64,000 bases of DNA, taken from contig CAWFLD010000004.1 of the NCBI GenBank assembly GCA_963816555.1, positions 1,054,001-1,118,000 on the forward strand, written 5' to 3'. The DNA is from Lutibaculum sp963816555. GTDB taxonomy: Bacteria; Pseudomonadota; Alphaproteobacteria; Rhizobiales; Tepidamorphaceae. The translations under genes were made by a program, and so were the position numbers. Shown one piece after another: positions 1-8,671 of the stretch. The notes below the pieces were generated by a model, which saw only the letters and a program-made list of their open reading frames with translations, made no database searches and was not told the origin of the DNA. Position 1 is the first letter of the stretch. Each line of letters starts with the position of its first letter.

Positions 1-806
1 TTCTCGCCGGTCGAGGGGTTGCGCGTGAAGGCGACGCCGGTCGCCGAGGAGTCGCCGCGATTGCCGAACACCATCGCCTGCACGTTGACGGCGGTGCCCC
101 ACTCCTCGGGGATGTTGTTGAGGCGGCGATACGTCTTGGCGCGCTGGTTGTGCCACGAGCCGAACACGGCGCTGATGGCGCCCCAGAGCTGCTTCTCCGG
201 CTCCTGCGGGAACGGCTCGCCGAGCTGCTCGGCGACCAGGTCCTTGAACTTCTCGATCAGGAGCTGCCAGTCGTCCGCGGTGATCTCCGGGTCGGTCTGG
301 TAGCCCTTCTCCTCCTTGAAGCGCTCGAGCAGCTCCTCGAACTCGTGATGCTCCACGCCGAGCACCACGTCGGAATACATCTGGATGAAGCGGCGGTACG
401 AATCGTAGGCGAAGCGCCGGTCGCCGGTCGCCTCGGCGACGGCGTCGACGGTCGCGTCGTTGAGGCCGAGATTGAGCACCGTGTCCATCATGCCCGGCAT
501 CGAGGTGCGGGCGCCGGAGCGCACGGAGACGAGCAGCGGGTTCGCGGGGTCGCCGAAGCGCTTGCCGGCGATCGCCGCCATCTTCTCGAAGGCCGCCTCG
601 ACCTGCTCGTTCAGGTCCTCCGGGTAGGTCTCGCCGTGCTGGTAGTAATAGGTGCAGACGTCGGTCGTGATCGTGAAGCCCGGCGGCACCGGCAGGCCGA
701 GGCTCGACATCTCCGCGAGGTTCGCGCCCTTGCCGCCGAGCAGCTCGCGCATGTCCTGGCGGCCTTCGGCCTCGCCGTCACCGAACGTGTACACCCACTT
801 AGCCAT
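1..806 (-). CDS. ppdK: pyruvate phosphate dikinase, N-terminal part (cut by window edge)
   Basis: Pyruvate, phosphate dikinase interconverts pyruvate, ATP and phosphate with phosphoenolpyruvate, AMP and pyrophosphate in the cytoplasm. About 268 N-terminal residues are present, starting MAKWVYTFGDG. The nucleotide-binding domain is recognisable from GGKGANLAEMSSLGLPVPPG, the SVRSGARTSMPGMMDT stretch and AMVFGNRGDSSATGVAFTRN, all typical of PPDK rather than PEP synthase. The ATG at 806 is preceded by a strong GGGGGAAAG ribosome site. The gene continues leftwards out of the window, so the phosphohistidine and PEP-binding domains are not visible. Family assignment is secure; whether the enzyme is intact cannot be judged. 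Confidence 0.95.
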   Translation of the reverse strand, partial: MAKWVYTFGDGEAEGRQDMRELLGGKGANLAEMSSLGLPVPPGFTITTDVCTYYYQHGETYPEDLNEQVEAAFEKMAAIAGKRFGDPANPLLVSVRSGARTSMPGMMDTVLNLGLNDATVDAVAEATGDRRFAYDSYRRFIQMYSDVVLGVEHHEFEELLERFKEEKGYQTDPEITADDWQLLIEKFKDLVAEQLGEPFPQEPEKQLWGAISAVFGSWHNQRAKTYRRLNNIPEEWGTAVNVQAMVFGNRGDSSATGVAFTRNPSTGE

Positions 807-963
807 TACTTTCCCCCGTTAGGTCGCGAGACCACCGTCCGCGCCCGCATGCCATTGCGCAAATCGCGTGCGACTTCAACGTCCGGGCCCTGCCGGGCCG
901 CGCCCCGTTAAGACACGCCGGAGGCGCGCTTCGCAAGCGCAATCGGCGTACCGGGCGCCCATC

Positions 964-1104
964 TCAGTGCGGAAACAGCCCCATCAGGCCGACGACGATC
1001 AGGTAGATCGCGACGATGTAGCTGAGCAGCCGGGGCATGATCAGGATGAGAATGCCGGCGATCAGCGCGACGAGCGGCTGCAGCGTGACGAAGTCCACGG
1101 TCAT
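964..1104 (-). CDS. DUF3096-type small membrane protein (46 aa)
   Basis: A 46-residue hydrophobic protein of unknown function. It begins MTVDFVTLQPLVALIAGI and contains two short membrane segments separated by PRLLSYIVAI, ending in GLFPH. The pattern LQPLxALIAGILILxxPRLLxYIVAIYLIxxG is that of the DUF3096 family, whose members have this size. The ATG at 1104 was chosen because the family pattern starts there. It lies alone in the gap between ppdK and glyS, about 157 bases downstream of the ppdK start, so it is probably its own transcription unit. The function is not known to me. Confidence 0.72.
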   Translation of the reverse strand: MTVDFVTLQPLVALIAGILILIMPRLLSYIVAIYLIVVGLMGLFPH

Positions 1105-1272
1105 GTCGGACACCTCTGCTCGGGAAGCCCCCGTGGCGCGCCGGCACCAGCGGCACGAGGGCGGCCGGTCAACGCGCCGCGGAAGAAGAAGGTTCCGGGG
1201 CGCGCGCGGGGCGTGCCCATGTGGAGCAGGCCCCGCACACCCGGCTCCCCGGCGGAGCGGGGCTCCGCGGAC

Positions 1273-3587
1273 CTACCCGCCGATCTTCGAGAAGTCGGCG
1301 ACCCGGTCCATCGTGGCGCGGATCTGCGACAGGAGCTTCAGCCGGTTCTCGCGCAGGGCGCTGTCCTCGGCGTTGACCGTGACGTGGTCGAAGAAGGCGT
1401 CGACCGGCCCGCGGAGGGCGGAGAGCGCCGTCATCGCCGCCGCGAAGTCCTCGGCGGCGAGCGCCGTGTCGGCCTCCGCGCTGACGGCGGCGAGGCGCTC
1501 GTGGAGCGCGATCTCGGCCTCCTCGGTGAGCGCCGAGCGGTCGGCCGTGCCCTCGTGCGAGCGGCCGTCCTTCTTCTCCTCGATGCGCAGGATGTTCGCG
1601 GCGCGGCGATACGCCGCCAGCAGGTTCGCGCCGTCCTCGGTCTCGAGGAACGCGCCCAGCGCCTCGACGCGGCGGACGATCATCAGGAGATCGTCCTGTA
1701 CTCCCACCTCCCCGCGAAGGGCGAAGACGGCGCCTCGACGAGGTCGTGGCGGGCGCCGCTGCTCGGCCGCCATGGGCTGCCCGACCCTCCCCATCAGGGA
1801 GGCCGGGGCCCGGCGAAGACCGCGTCGACGAGGTCGTGGCGGGCGCCCTGGTCGCGCAGCTGCACCTTCAGGCGGTCGGCGAAGAAGGCGAGGAGATCGG
1901 CCGCCCTGGCCGCGACGCCGGCCGGATCGACCCGGTGGTGCCGGTAGATCTCCTCGGCGATCTCGGATTCGGTCTTGCCGGAGATGTCGAGCCCGTGCGT
2001 GGCGACGCTGTAGTCGATCTCCTGGCTCAGCGCGGCCGTCGACTGGACCTGCCGCTCCTGGCGCTCGACCTGCTCCTTCAGGATCGGCAGCAGGTTCAGC
2101 CGCAGCCCGTTCTCGAGCACGATGCGGATGATGCCGAGCGCGGCGCGGCGCAGCGCATAGGGGTCCTTCGAGCCGGTCGGCTTCTCGTCGATCGCCCAGA
2201 ACCCGCAGAGCATGTCGAGCTTGTCGGCGAGCGCGACGGCCATCGAGACCGGCGCGGACGGCGCCTCGTCGCCCTGCCCGACAGGCCTGTAGTGGTCGCG
2301 GATCGCGTCGGCGAGATCGGCCTCGCGGCCCTCGGCCATCGCGTAGTAGCGGCCCATCGCGCCCTGCAGCTCCGGGAACTCGCCGACCATCTCCGTGACG
2401 AGATCCGCCTTGGCGAGGCGCGCGGCGAGGAAGGCGCGATCCGGCACCGCGCCGACCTGCGGCGCGAGCTCGCGCGCGAGCTGCGCGATGCGCGCCACGC
2501 GGTCGGCCTGGGTGCCGAGCTTCTCGTGGAAGACGATATGGGCGAGCTTCTTCGCGTGCTCTGCGAGCGGCGTCGCCTTGTCCTGCTCCCAGAAGAAGCG
2601 GGCGTCGGACAGGCGGGCGGCGATGACGCGCTGGTTGCCGGCGACGATGCGCTTGCCGCCGTCCTCGGCGACGAGGTTCGACACCAGCACGAAGCGGTTG
2701 GCGAGCACGCCCGTGCCCGGATCGTTGACGACGAAGCACTTCTGGTTGGCGCGGATCGTCAGGCGGATGACCTCGGGCGGGATCTCGAGGAACGCCTGGT
2801 CGAACTCGCCCATCATCACGACCGGCCACTCGACGAGCCCGGCCACCTCGTCGAGCAGCCCCTCGTCCTCGACGAGGTCGAGCCCCTGCGCGAAGGCGAG
2901 GTTCTTCGCGTCGGCGCGGATCATCTCCCTGCGCCGCTCCGCGTCGAGCACGACCTTCGCGTCGAGGAGCTTCTTCTCGTAGTCGTCGAAGCGCCTCACC
3001 TCGATCGTGCCGGGCGCCATGAAGCGATGGCCGCGCGTCGTGCGGCCCGAGGCGATGCCGTCGACCTCGAAGGGCACGATGTCGGTGTCCTCGGTCTCGG
3101 GGCCGAAGACGCAGACGATCGAGTGCAGCGGCCGCACCCACCTCAGCGAGCCGGTGCCCCAGCGCATCGACTTCGGCCACGGGAACTTGCGGATCACGTC
3201 CGGCATCAGCCCGGCGATCACCTCCTCCGCCGTGCGGCCCGGCTTCTCGATCACCGCGACGTAGAACTCGCCCTTCTTGGGGTCGCTCTCGATCTTCGCC
3301 TCGTCGATCGAGGCGAGGCCGGCGCCGCGCAGGAAGCCTTCGATCGCCTTGTCGGGCGAGCCGACGCGGGGGCCCTTTCGCTCCTCGCGCACGTCGGGGC
3401 TCTTCGCCGGCACGCCGACGACGTTGAGCGCCAGCCGCCGCGGCGTCGCGAAGGCCTTCGCCCCCTCGTAGACGAGGCCCGCCTCGACGAGCCCGTCGGT
3501 CACGAGCTTCCTCAGATCCTCGGCCGCCCGCCCCTGCATGCGGGCCGGGATCTCCTCGGAGAACAGTTCGATCAGAAGATCAGGCAT
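1273..3587 (-). pseudogene. glyS: glycyl-tRNA synthetase beta subunit, reading frame broken by an insert
   Basis: GlyS is the beta chain of the alpha2beta2 glycyl-tRNA synthetase and pairs with GlyQ encoded just upstream. The ATG at 3587 opens MPDLLIELFSEEIPARMQG, the usual GlyS N-terminus. The frame reads normally through LVDAVFA and then meets a stop at 1794, after 597 residues. The C-terminal anticodon-binding (DALR-like) region resumes in another frame from QDDLLMIVRRVE to the stop at 1273. Between the two lies about 104 extra bases, made of a direct duplication plus a hairpin-forming stretch, which shifts the frame. Without the insert the protein would be about 736 residues, a normal size. 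Because this enzyme is normally essential, either the truncated protein works, another synthetase exists elsewhere, or the insert is an assembly artefact. Confidence 0.88.
1721..1847. repeat. direct duplication flanking a palindromic insert inside glyS
   Basis: Two near-identical copies lie at 1721-1757 and 1813-1847. They share GCGAAGAC and then TCGACGAGGTCGTGGCGGGC, differing only by a substitution and 2 extra bases in the first copy. Between them are 55 bases (1758-1812) not expected in glyS, containing a perfect 6-bp stem CCTCCC/GGGAGG at 1786-1802. The pattern resembles a short palindromic repeat element that inserted with a long target duplication. Similar CCTCCCC...GGGGAGG elements are common between genes in this order of bacteria. 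Whether other copies exist in the genome cannot be seen here. Confidence 0.6.
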
Positions 3588-3773
3588 GGTGGTTCCGGCT
3601 TGGACGATCGTGGGCTTGCTAATCGACTGAGAGGAGGAAGTCACCACCCGCGAAGGGGCGGCAGGCAAATTGTCCGGCCGCGGCAAGGGGGATATGATGC
3701 GCCATCGAGACCCGGAGCGTGAGCGTGCCCCCCGATACCGGAAGCCGAGACCTGCCTCCGCCCGCTGCGTCCG

Positions 3774-4008
3774 GCGGCGAAGGCTGCCTGGCTCGATCGC
3801 ATCGTCAGCGACCCCTCGGTGTGCGGCGGACGCCCGTGCATCAGGGGCACGCGCATGCGCGTCTCCGACCTCCTCCAGATGATGGCCTCCGGCGCGCGCG
3901 TCGAGGACATCCTCGGCGACTTCCCCTATCTCACGGCCGACGACGTCTCCGCCGCCCTGCGCCTATGCCGCGCGAGCGTCCGCCCACCGCGTGATCGGAG
4001 CGGCCTGA
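3774..4008 (+). pseudogene. DUF433 antitoxin-type protein, frameshifted remnant
   Basis: DUF433 proteins are short DNA-binding-like proteins often paired with PIN-like DUF5615 toxins. The frame reads AAKAAWLDRIVSDPSVCGG, then RPCIRGTRMRVSDLLQMM and EDILGDFPYLTADDVSAAL, matching the family closely. After SAAL one extra base near 3960 throws the frame off; the next frame continues AYAARASAHRVIG and stops at 4008, as the family would. No ATG, GTG or TTG in frame is found upstream before a stop, so the start is lost or also frameshifted. The overlapping arrangement with the downstream DUF5615 remnant shows this was once a two-gene operon. It is probably inactive. Confidence 0.6.
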
Positions 4009-4012
4009 GGGC

Positions 4013-4350
4013 GTGCGCTTCCTGGTGGACGCGCAGCTGCCCCATCGCTCGCCCTCCGAGGCTCGCAACGAGCTCGGTCCAGAAGCCGAGCACGTGGTAG
4101 CCATCGGCCTCCGGAGACGCCGCCCGACCGGCGATCTGGCAGCAACGTCGCTTCGGATCCACGCGGGGCCGCCGTCCACTTCGAAGGACGAGATTTCAGG
4201 CAAGCCGCGCACGCGAAGTCGACGGGACGGCCCGTCGTCTGGATCGGCATCGGCAACATGAGGTCGCATGCCCTGGGCAATGCGATCCAGCCCGTTCTGG
4301 CGCGAGATTGCGCTCCGCAACGGGCTCGTGCTCGGCGAGCTGCCGCGCCT
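4013..4350 (+). pseudogene. DUF5615 PIN-like toxin, heavily degraded remnant
   Basis: The start GTGCGCTTCCTGGTG encodes (M)RFLVDAQLP, the hallmark N-terminus of DUF5615 PIN-like proteins with the first acidic active-site residue. Later pieces of the family appear in different frames: EAEHVVAIGL, then VHFEGRDFRQAA (family: V-KDEDF), then RPVVWIGIGNMRSHALGN, then FWREIALRNGLVLGELPR near the end. At least three frame changes are needed to join them, so the gene is dead even if single sequencing errors are allowed for. It directly follows the DUF433 remnant and sits between glyQ and glyS on the opposite strand, implying that a toxin-antitoxin pair once inserted between the two synthetase genes. 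Confidence 0.6.
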
Positions 4351-4373
4351 TGTTCCGCCTGAGGCGAGACAGG

Positions 4374-5306
4374 TCATGCCGACACGCCCCCCGCCTCCGT
4401 GGCGCGCCAGGCTTCGCCGCAGCCCTTGGCGAGCTCGCGGACGCGCAGGATGTAGCTCTGGCGCTCGGTCGGCGAGATCACGCCGCGGGCGTCGAGCAGG
4501 TTGAAGACATGGCTCGCCTTGATGCACTGGTCGTAGGCCGGCTGCGCCATGCGGTGGAACTCGCGCGCCTCGCTCGCCCAGCCCTCGTCGAGATAGGTCC
4601 GGCACGCCGTCTCGGCCATGCGGAACTGCTCGAACAGCATCTCCGTGTCGGCGTGCTCGAAATTGTGGGTCGAGTATTCCTTCTCGGCCTGCAGGAAGAC
4701 GTCGCCGTAGGTGACCTTGTCGTCGCCCTCGCGGCCGTTGAAGTTCAGGTCGTAGACGTTGTCGACGCCCTGCACGTACATGGCCAGGCGCTCGAGCCCG
4801 TAGGTCAGCTCCCCGGAGACGGGATGGCAGTCGAAGCCCGCGACCTGCTGGAAATAGGTGAACTGGCTCACCTCCATGCCGTCGCACCAGACCTCCCAGC
4901 CGAGGCCCCAGGCGCCGAGCGTCGGGCTCTCCCAGTCGTCCTCGACGAAGCGGATGTCGTGGTTCTTCTGGTCGATGCCGATCTCGCGCAGGGACCCGAG
5001 ATAAAGCTCCTGCAGGTCGGGCGGCGACGGCTTCAGGATCACCTGGAACTGGTAGTAGTGCTGCAGCCGGTTGGGGTTCTCGCCGTAGCGGCCGTCCTTG
5101 GGGCGCCGCGAGGGCTGCACGTAGGCGGCGTTCCACGGCCTGGGGCCGAGCGAGCGCAGCGTCGTCGCCGGATGGAACGTGCCGGCGCCGACCTCCATGT
5201 CGTAGGGCTGGAGGACGACGCAGCCGCGGGCCGCCCAGTAGCGCTGCAACGTCAGCAGCAGCCCCTGGAACGAGCGCAAGGGGCTCAGGAAATCCTGATC
5301 GGACAT
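4374..5306 (-). CDS. glyQ: glycyl-tRNA synthetase alpha subunit
   Basis: GlyQ is the catalytic alpha chain of the tetrameric glycyl-tRNA synthetase; it activates glycine with ATP and charges tRNA-Gly. The 310-residue product has the expected class II synthetase core. Landmarks include FQGLLLTLQRYWAARGCVVLQPYDMEVGAGTFHPAT near the N-terminus (split here only by reading; each block is family-typical), WNAAYVQPSRRPKDGRYGENP, the motif-2-like FQVILKPSPPD, and HNFEHADTEMLFEQF. Length and sequence are normal. The gene is intact, unlike glyS, from which it is separated by a toxin-antitoxin remnant of about 600 bases. Transcription probably starts upstream of 5306 or comes through from the sppA cluster. 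Confidence 0.97.
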   Translation of the reverse strand: MSDQDFLSPLRSFQGLLLTLQRYWAARGCVVLQPYDMEVGAGTFHPATTLRSLGPRPWNAAYVQPSRRPKDGRYGENPNRLQHYYQFQVILKPSPPDLQELYLGSLREIGIDQKNHDIRFVEDDWESPTLGAWGLGWEVWCDGMEVSQFTYFQQVAGFDCHPVSGELTYGLERLAMYVQGVDNVYDLNFNGREGDDKVTYGDVFLQAEKEYSTHNFEHADTEMLFEQFRMAETACRTYLDEGWASEAREFHRMAQPAYDQCIKASHVFNLLDARGVISPTERQSYILRVRELAKGCGEAWRATEAGGVSA

Positions 5307-5425
5307 CGGGACCTTACGGGGTTCGAGCTGTTCGCGCGGGCCGGAGACGGCGCCGCCGGACGGGCGGACGTGTAGCCACGCCCCGGCGGAGGGTCAAGCG
5401 GCCGACGGTTTCCGCACCGGTCGCG

Positions 5426-5629
5426 TCAGGCGGAGCGGCGGTCGTCGGGCAGTCGGTAGATGCCGGTCGCGGGATCGCGCTCGAGCCGCTGCGCCGGCAG
5501 CGCGTCGAGCCCGTCCTGGCGCTTCATCCGCTCGAGCGTGTCGCGCACCCGCTCGCGCTCGCGGCGATAGATGCGGACGGCCGCGACGCCGGCGCCGAGA
5601 AGCGCGGTCGTGACGAAAAAGGGATGCAT
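5426..5629 (-). CDS. small membrane-anchored protein of unknown function (67 aa)
   Basis: The product is 67 residues and starts MHPFFVTTALLGAGVAAVRIYRR, one hydrophobic segment followed by a charged helix RERERVRDTLERMKRQDG. It ends in PATGIYRLPDDRRSA. I do not recognise a named family, although short proteins of this type with a C-terminal D-P-x-T-G-x-Y-R motif occur beside sppA and glyQ in related bacteria. It starts 14 bases after the sppA-like gene ends and is read in the same direction, so it is probably cotranscribed with that gene. The membrane topology prediction is N-terminus out or membrane-embedded with a cytoplasmic tail, by inference only. Confidence 0.7.
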   Translation of the reverse strand: MHPFFVTTALLGAGVAAVRIYRRERERVRDTLERMKRQDGLDALPAQRLERDPATGIYRLPDDRRSA

Positions 5630-5642
5630 CGACGGGCCTCCT

Positions 5643-6497
5643 TCAGATGCCGTAACGCGACCACATCGCCCGGGTTTCGAGCGTCGCCACGAGATCTTCG
5701 GCGAAGGAGACGTCGGCGGCAAGATCGCGGTCGCGGAACGGGCCCATGCGGCGCGACAGCCAGCCGCGGTGGGTCCGCACCGGCACGATCTTGATGTCGT
5801 CGCCGTACTGCGCCTGCATCACCGCGCGCAGGTCGCCGACCGTGTCGATCAGGCCCAGCTCCTGCGCCCGGCGGCCGGACCAGAACTCGCCGGAGAACAG
5901 CTCGTCGTCGCTGCCGTTGAGCTTGGCGCCGCGCCGCTCGCGCACGAGGTCGACGAAAAGCTGCTGGATGTCGTTCTGGATCGAGCGCAGGCGCTCGATG
6001 TCGCCCTCGTCGGCCGGCTTGAACGGGTCGAGCATCACCTTGCGCGGGCCGCTGGTGAAGACGCGCCGCTCGATGCCGATCCGGTCGATCAGCTTGTCGA
6101 AGCCGAAGCCCGCGGCGACGACGCCGATCGAGCCGACGATCGAGCTCGTGTCGGCGATGATCTCGTCGCCGGCCAGCGCCACGAGGTAGCCGCCGGAGGC
6201 GCCGACATCCTCGATGAAGACGTGCACGGTCTTCTCGTAGCGCGCCGCGAGCGTGCGGATCCGCGAATAGATGAGCCGGCTCTGCACCGGCGAGCCGCCG
6301 GGCGAGTTGATGCGGATGGCGATCGCCTTGGCGCGCTTGTGGCTGAACGCACGCTCGAGCGTGCCGGACAGCGCGGCCAGCGTCACGCCGGGACGCAGCG
6401 GGCTCGCCACGCCGATCGGCCCGCTGAGCGTGACCACCGGTACGATCGGCTTGCGCCAGCGACGCCAGAAGGCCCAGGAGGGGTCGCCCGCGCTCAT
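5643..6497 (-). CDS. S49 family signal-peptide peptidase (SppA/SohB type)
   Basis: S49 peptidases cut leftover signal peptides or membrane protein fragments. This 284-residue protein has the short, single-domain form. The fold is marked by RINSPGGSPVQS (residues 63-73), the nucleophile motif VGASGGYL with Ser101, SSIVGSIGVV (118-127), and SGPRKVMLDPF where Lys153 is the likely general base. The Ser-Lys spacing of 52 equals that of Bacillus SppA. No clear N-terminal membrane helix is seen, unlike longer SppA proteins. Its ATG at 6497 overlaps the stop of the upstream methyltransferase gene by ATGA, so translation is coupled. Confidence 0.88.
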   Translation of the reverse strand: MSAGDPSWAFWRRWRKPIVPVVTLSGPIGVASPLRPGVTLAALSGTLERAFSHKRAKAIAIRINSPGGSPVQSRLIYSRIRTLAARYEKTVHVFIEDVGASGGYLVALAGDEIIADTSSIVGSIGVVAAGFGFDKLIDRIGIERRVFTSGPRKVMLDPFKPADEGDIERLRSIQNDIQQLFVDLVRERRGAKLNGSDDELFSGEFWSGRRAQELGLIDTVGDLRAVMQAQYGDDIKIVPVRTHRGWLSRRMGPFRDRDLAADVSFAEDLVATLETRAMWSRYGI

Positions 6498-7300
6498 TCG
6501 ATCGCCTTGAAACCTCTATCCATGCTTCTCGTATCGCCTTTCTCGCGCGTGAGGGCAAGCGCCGCACCGCAGCGCAGCACCGCTTCCACCTCGTCGGCGA
6601 AGCCGTGGCCGGTCGCATGGTGAAGAAAGAGTGAAGGCAGGATCTGGAGCGGCGCCCGCGAGCCGCGCTCGCCTCGCACGACGATGCGCGTGGCGGGGGT
6701 GGCCGGCCGCGGGTGGAGCGGCAGGACGCGCAGGCCGCCGAAGCGGCGCCCGAAGGCCTGCAGCACGCCGGACAGGGCCGCAGCCTCGTGGACCAGCGTC
6801 ATCGTGCCGCGCCCGCGCACCGCGCCGGCTGCGACGCGCAGCCATGGCTCGAGCCGCTCGACCGGCAGGAGATGGGCGGCCGCCCGGTCGGGCGACGAGC
6901 GGTGGCGCGCCGGGTCGCGGAAGGGCGGATTGGAGATCGCATGGTCGGCCGCGGCATTGAGGCCTTCGGGCAGCCCCGCCTCGCCGATCGCCAGCCGGTG
7001 CACCTCGGCGCGCCCGGCGAGGCCGTTGCGCCGCAGGTTCTCCTCCGCGAGCTCGGCCATGTCGGGGTCGGCCTCGACGAGGATCGCCCGGCTGTCGGGC
7101 ACGCGCGCGAGGAGACAGAGCGCCGCGGCGCCCGCCCCCGAGCCGAGGTCGAGCACCGTCTCGCCGGCGCGCGCCGGGCAGGCCGCCGCGATCATCACCG
7201 CCTCGAGGCCCGAGCGGTGCCCGCGCCGCGGCTGCAGCACCCTCACCCGGCCGCCGAGGAACGCGTCGTCGGTGAGGCCGTCGGCCTCAGCCGAGCTCAT
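6494..7300 (-). CDS. TrmN6-like tRNA1(Val) adenine-N6 methyltransferase
   Basis: The 268-residue protein is a class I SAM-dependent methyltransferase. Motif I is VLDLGSGAGAAALCLL (49-64) and the N6-adenine catalytic motif NPPF is at 124-127. The N-terminal FLGGRVRVLQPRRGHRSGLEAVMIAA is the signature of the YfiC/TrmN6 group, which modifies A37 of tRNA-Val; the exact substrate here is inferred. It overlaps the DUF2007 gene by 14 bases upstream and the sppA-like gene by 4 bases downstream, so three genes are translationally coupled. The DUF2007-TrmN6-SppA order is common in related genomes. Confidence 0.85.
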   Translation of the reverse strand: MSSAEADGLTDDAFLGGRVRVLQPRRGHRSGLEAVMIAAACPARAGETVLDLGSGAGAAALCLLARVPDSRAILVEADPDMAELAEENLRRNGLAGRAEVHRLAIGEAGLPEGLNAAADHAISNPPFRDPARHRSSPDRAAAHLLPVERLEPWLRVAAGAVRGRGTMTLVHEAAALSGVLQAFGRRFGGLRVLPLHPRPATPATRIVVRGERGSRAPLQILPSLFLHHATGHGFADEVEAVLRCGAALALTREKGDTRSMDRGFKAIE

Positions 7301-7505
7301 CGGCGAGTTCCGCGTCGATCATCAGCCGCCGCGCCTGGGCGTAATGGTCGTCGGCCACCAGGATGCGCCGCGGCAGCACGCCGAGCGATCCCTCGACCAC
7401 GCTCATGTTCTGGTCGAGCACCAGCACCTCGATGCCGGCGTCGCGCATCAGGCTCTCCACGAAACTGATCAGCACGAAGTCGTTCGTTCGCAGGAGTTCC
7501 CGCAT
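7287..7505 (-). CDS. DUF2007 (putative prokaryotic signal-transducing) protein, 72 aa
   Basis: A 72-residue protein that begins MRELLRTNDFVLISFVESLM and continues through GIEVLVLDQNMSVVEGSLG to RRILVADDHYAQARRL. This is the compact DUF2007 fold; its biological role is unknown. The ATG at 7505 was preferred over an upstream start at 7580 because it is preceded by GGAAAGAGAGC and matches the family start. It is the first gene of the minus-strand set that runs to glyQ. It faces the polyprenyl synthase gene across a 149-base divergent region that should carry both promoters. Confidence 0.85.
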   Translation of the reverse strand: MRELLRTNDFVLISFVESLMRDAGIEVLVLDQNMSVVEGSLGVLPRRILVADDHYAQARRLMIDAELADELG

Positions 7506-7654
7506 GCGCTCGCTCTCTTTCCAGGGGGCCGGTGGCGCGACCGTCGCCAGCATGGCATTCAAAGCCGCCGCGCCCAACACTTCCCCTCCTAAGACTTGCC
7601 CGCCCCTGACGCTCTGCTACTTTCCGCGCGAGCCCGAACGCAGGAACATGCCCC

Positions 7655-8671
7655 TTGCAGACAGACGTGAACGCCGACGCCCCGCCCGCCCGCACGCAGA
7701 GTATCGAGTCGCTCGTCTCCCTCGTCGCGGACGACATGCAGCGCGTGAACGACATGATCCTGTCGAAGACCGGGTCCGAGGTGACGCTGATCCCGGAGGT
7801 CGCCGCGCACCTGATCGATTCGGGCGGCAAGCGGCTGCGGCCGATGCTGACGCTGGCCGCGGCGGGCCTGTTCGGCTATCGCGGCGACGGCCACGTCAAG
7901 CTCGCCGCGAGCGTCGAGTTCATGCACACCGCGACGCTGCTGCACGACGACGTCGTCGACGAGAGCGAGTTGCGGCGCGGCAAGGCGGCGGCGCGCATGG
8001 TGTGGGGCAACGAGGCGAGCGTGCTGGTCGGCGACTTCCTGCTCGGCCAGGCCTTCCGGATGATGGTCGACGTCGGCTCGCTGCCGGCCCTGCAGGTGCT
8101 CGCCGACGCCGCCGCCATCATCGCCGAGGGCGAGGTCATGCAGCTCAAGACCGCGCACGAGCTCGAGACCACCGAAGAGGGCTACATGGCGGTGATCCGG
8201 GCGAAGACGGCGGTGCTCTTCGCCTCGGCGGCCGAGGTCGGCGCCATCGTCGCCGGCCGCGGCCAGGACGACCGCGACGCGCTCAGGCGCTACGGCATGG
8301 AGCTCGGCCTCGCCTTCCAGCTCGTCGACGACGCGCTCGACTATTCCGGCGTCCAGGCCGAGCTCGGCAAGCGCGTCGGCGACGATTTCCGCGACGGCAA
8401 GATCACGCTTCCCGTGCTCATCGCCTACTGGAAGGGCGACGACGAGGAGCGCCGGTTCTGGCAGGCGGCGATGCGGCAGGGAAACCAGACGGAGGAAGAC
8501 CTGCAGCGCGCCATCGAGCTGATGGCGGCGCACGGCGCCCTCGAGGAGACGGTGGCGCGGGCGACCGCGCACGGCAACCGGGCGCAGGAGGCGATCGCGC
8601 GCCTGCCCGTATCGGCCCACCGCGAGGCGCTGCTCGACGTCGTCGACTTCTGCGTCAACCGCCGCTTCTGA
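7655..8671 (+). CDS. long-chain polyprenyl (octa/decaprenyl) diphosphate synthase
   Basis: The enzyme adds isopentenyl units in trans to build the ubiquinone side chain. The 338-residue product has both aspartate-rich motifs: the first, LLHDDVVDES, places Asp98, Asp99 and Asp102; the second, QLVDDALDY, places Asp225, Asp226 and Asp229. GGKRLRPML (58-66) binds isopentenyl diphosphate. TTG at 7655 is taken as start, after GGAAC; a GTG at 7667 is an alternative. The chain length (octa versus deca) cannot be read with certainty; alphaproteobacteria usually make Q-10. The 3' end overlaps the convergent ispE gene by 17 bases. Confidence 0.92.
   Translation: MQTDVNADAPPARTQSIESLVSLVADDMQRVNDMILSKTGSEVTLIPEVAAHLIDSGGKRLRPMLTLAAAGLFGYRGDGHVKLAASVEFMHTATLLHDDVVDESELRRGKAAARMVWGNEASVLVGDFLLGQAFRMMVDVGSLPALQVLADAAAIIAEGEVMQLKTAHELETTEEGYMAVIRAKTAVLFASAAEVGAIVAGRGQDDRDALRRYGMELGLAFQLVDDALDYSGVQAELGKRVGDDFRDGKITLPVLIAYWKGDDEERRFWQAAMRQGNQTEEDLQRAIELMAAHGALEETVARATAHGNRAQEAIARLPVSAHREALLDVVDFCVNRRF

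Noticed and set aside
150..911. Plus-strand frame opposite ppdK
   Set aside because: Its sequence is the shadow of the clear PPDK coding frame on the minus strand.
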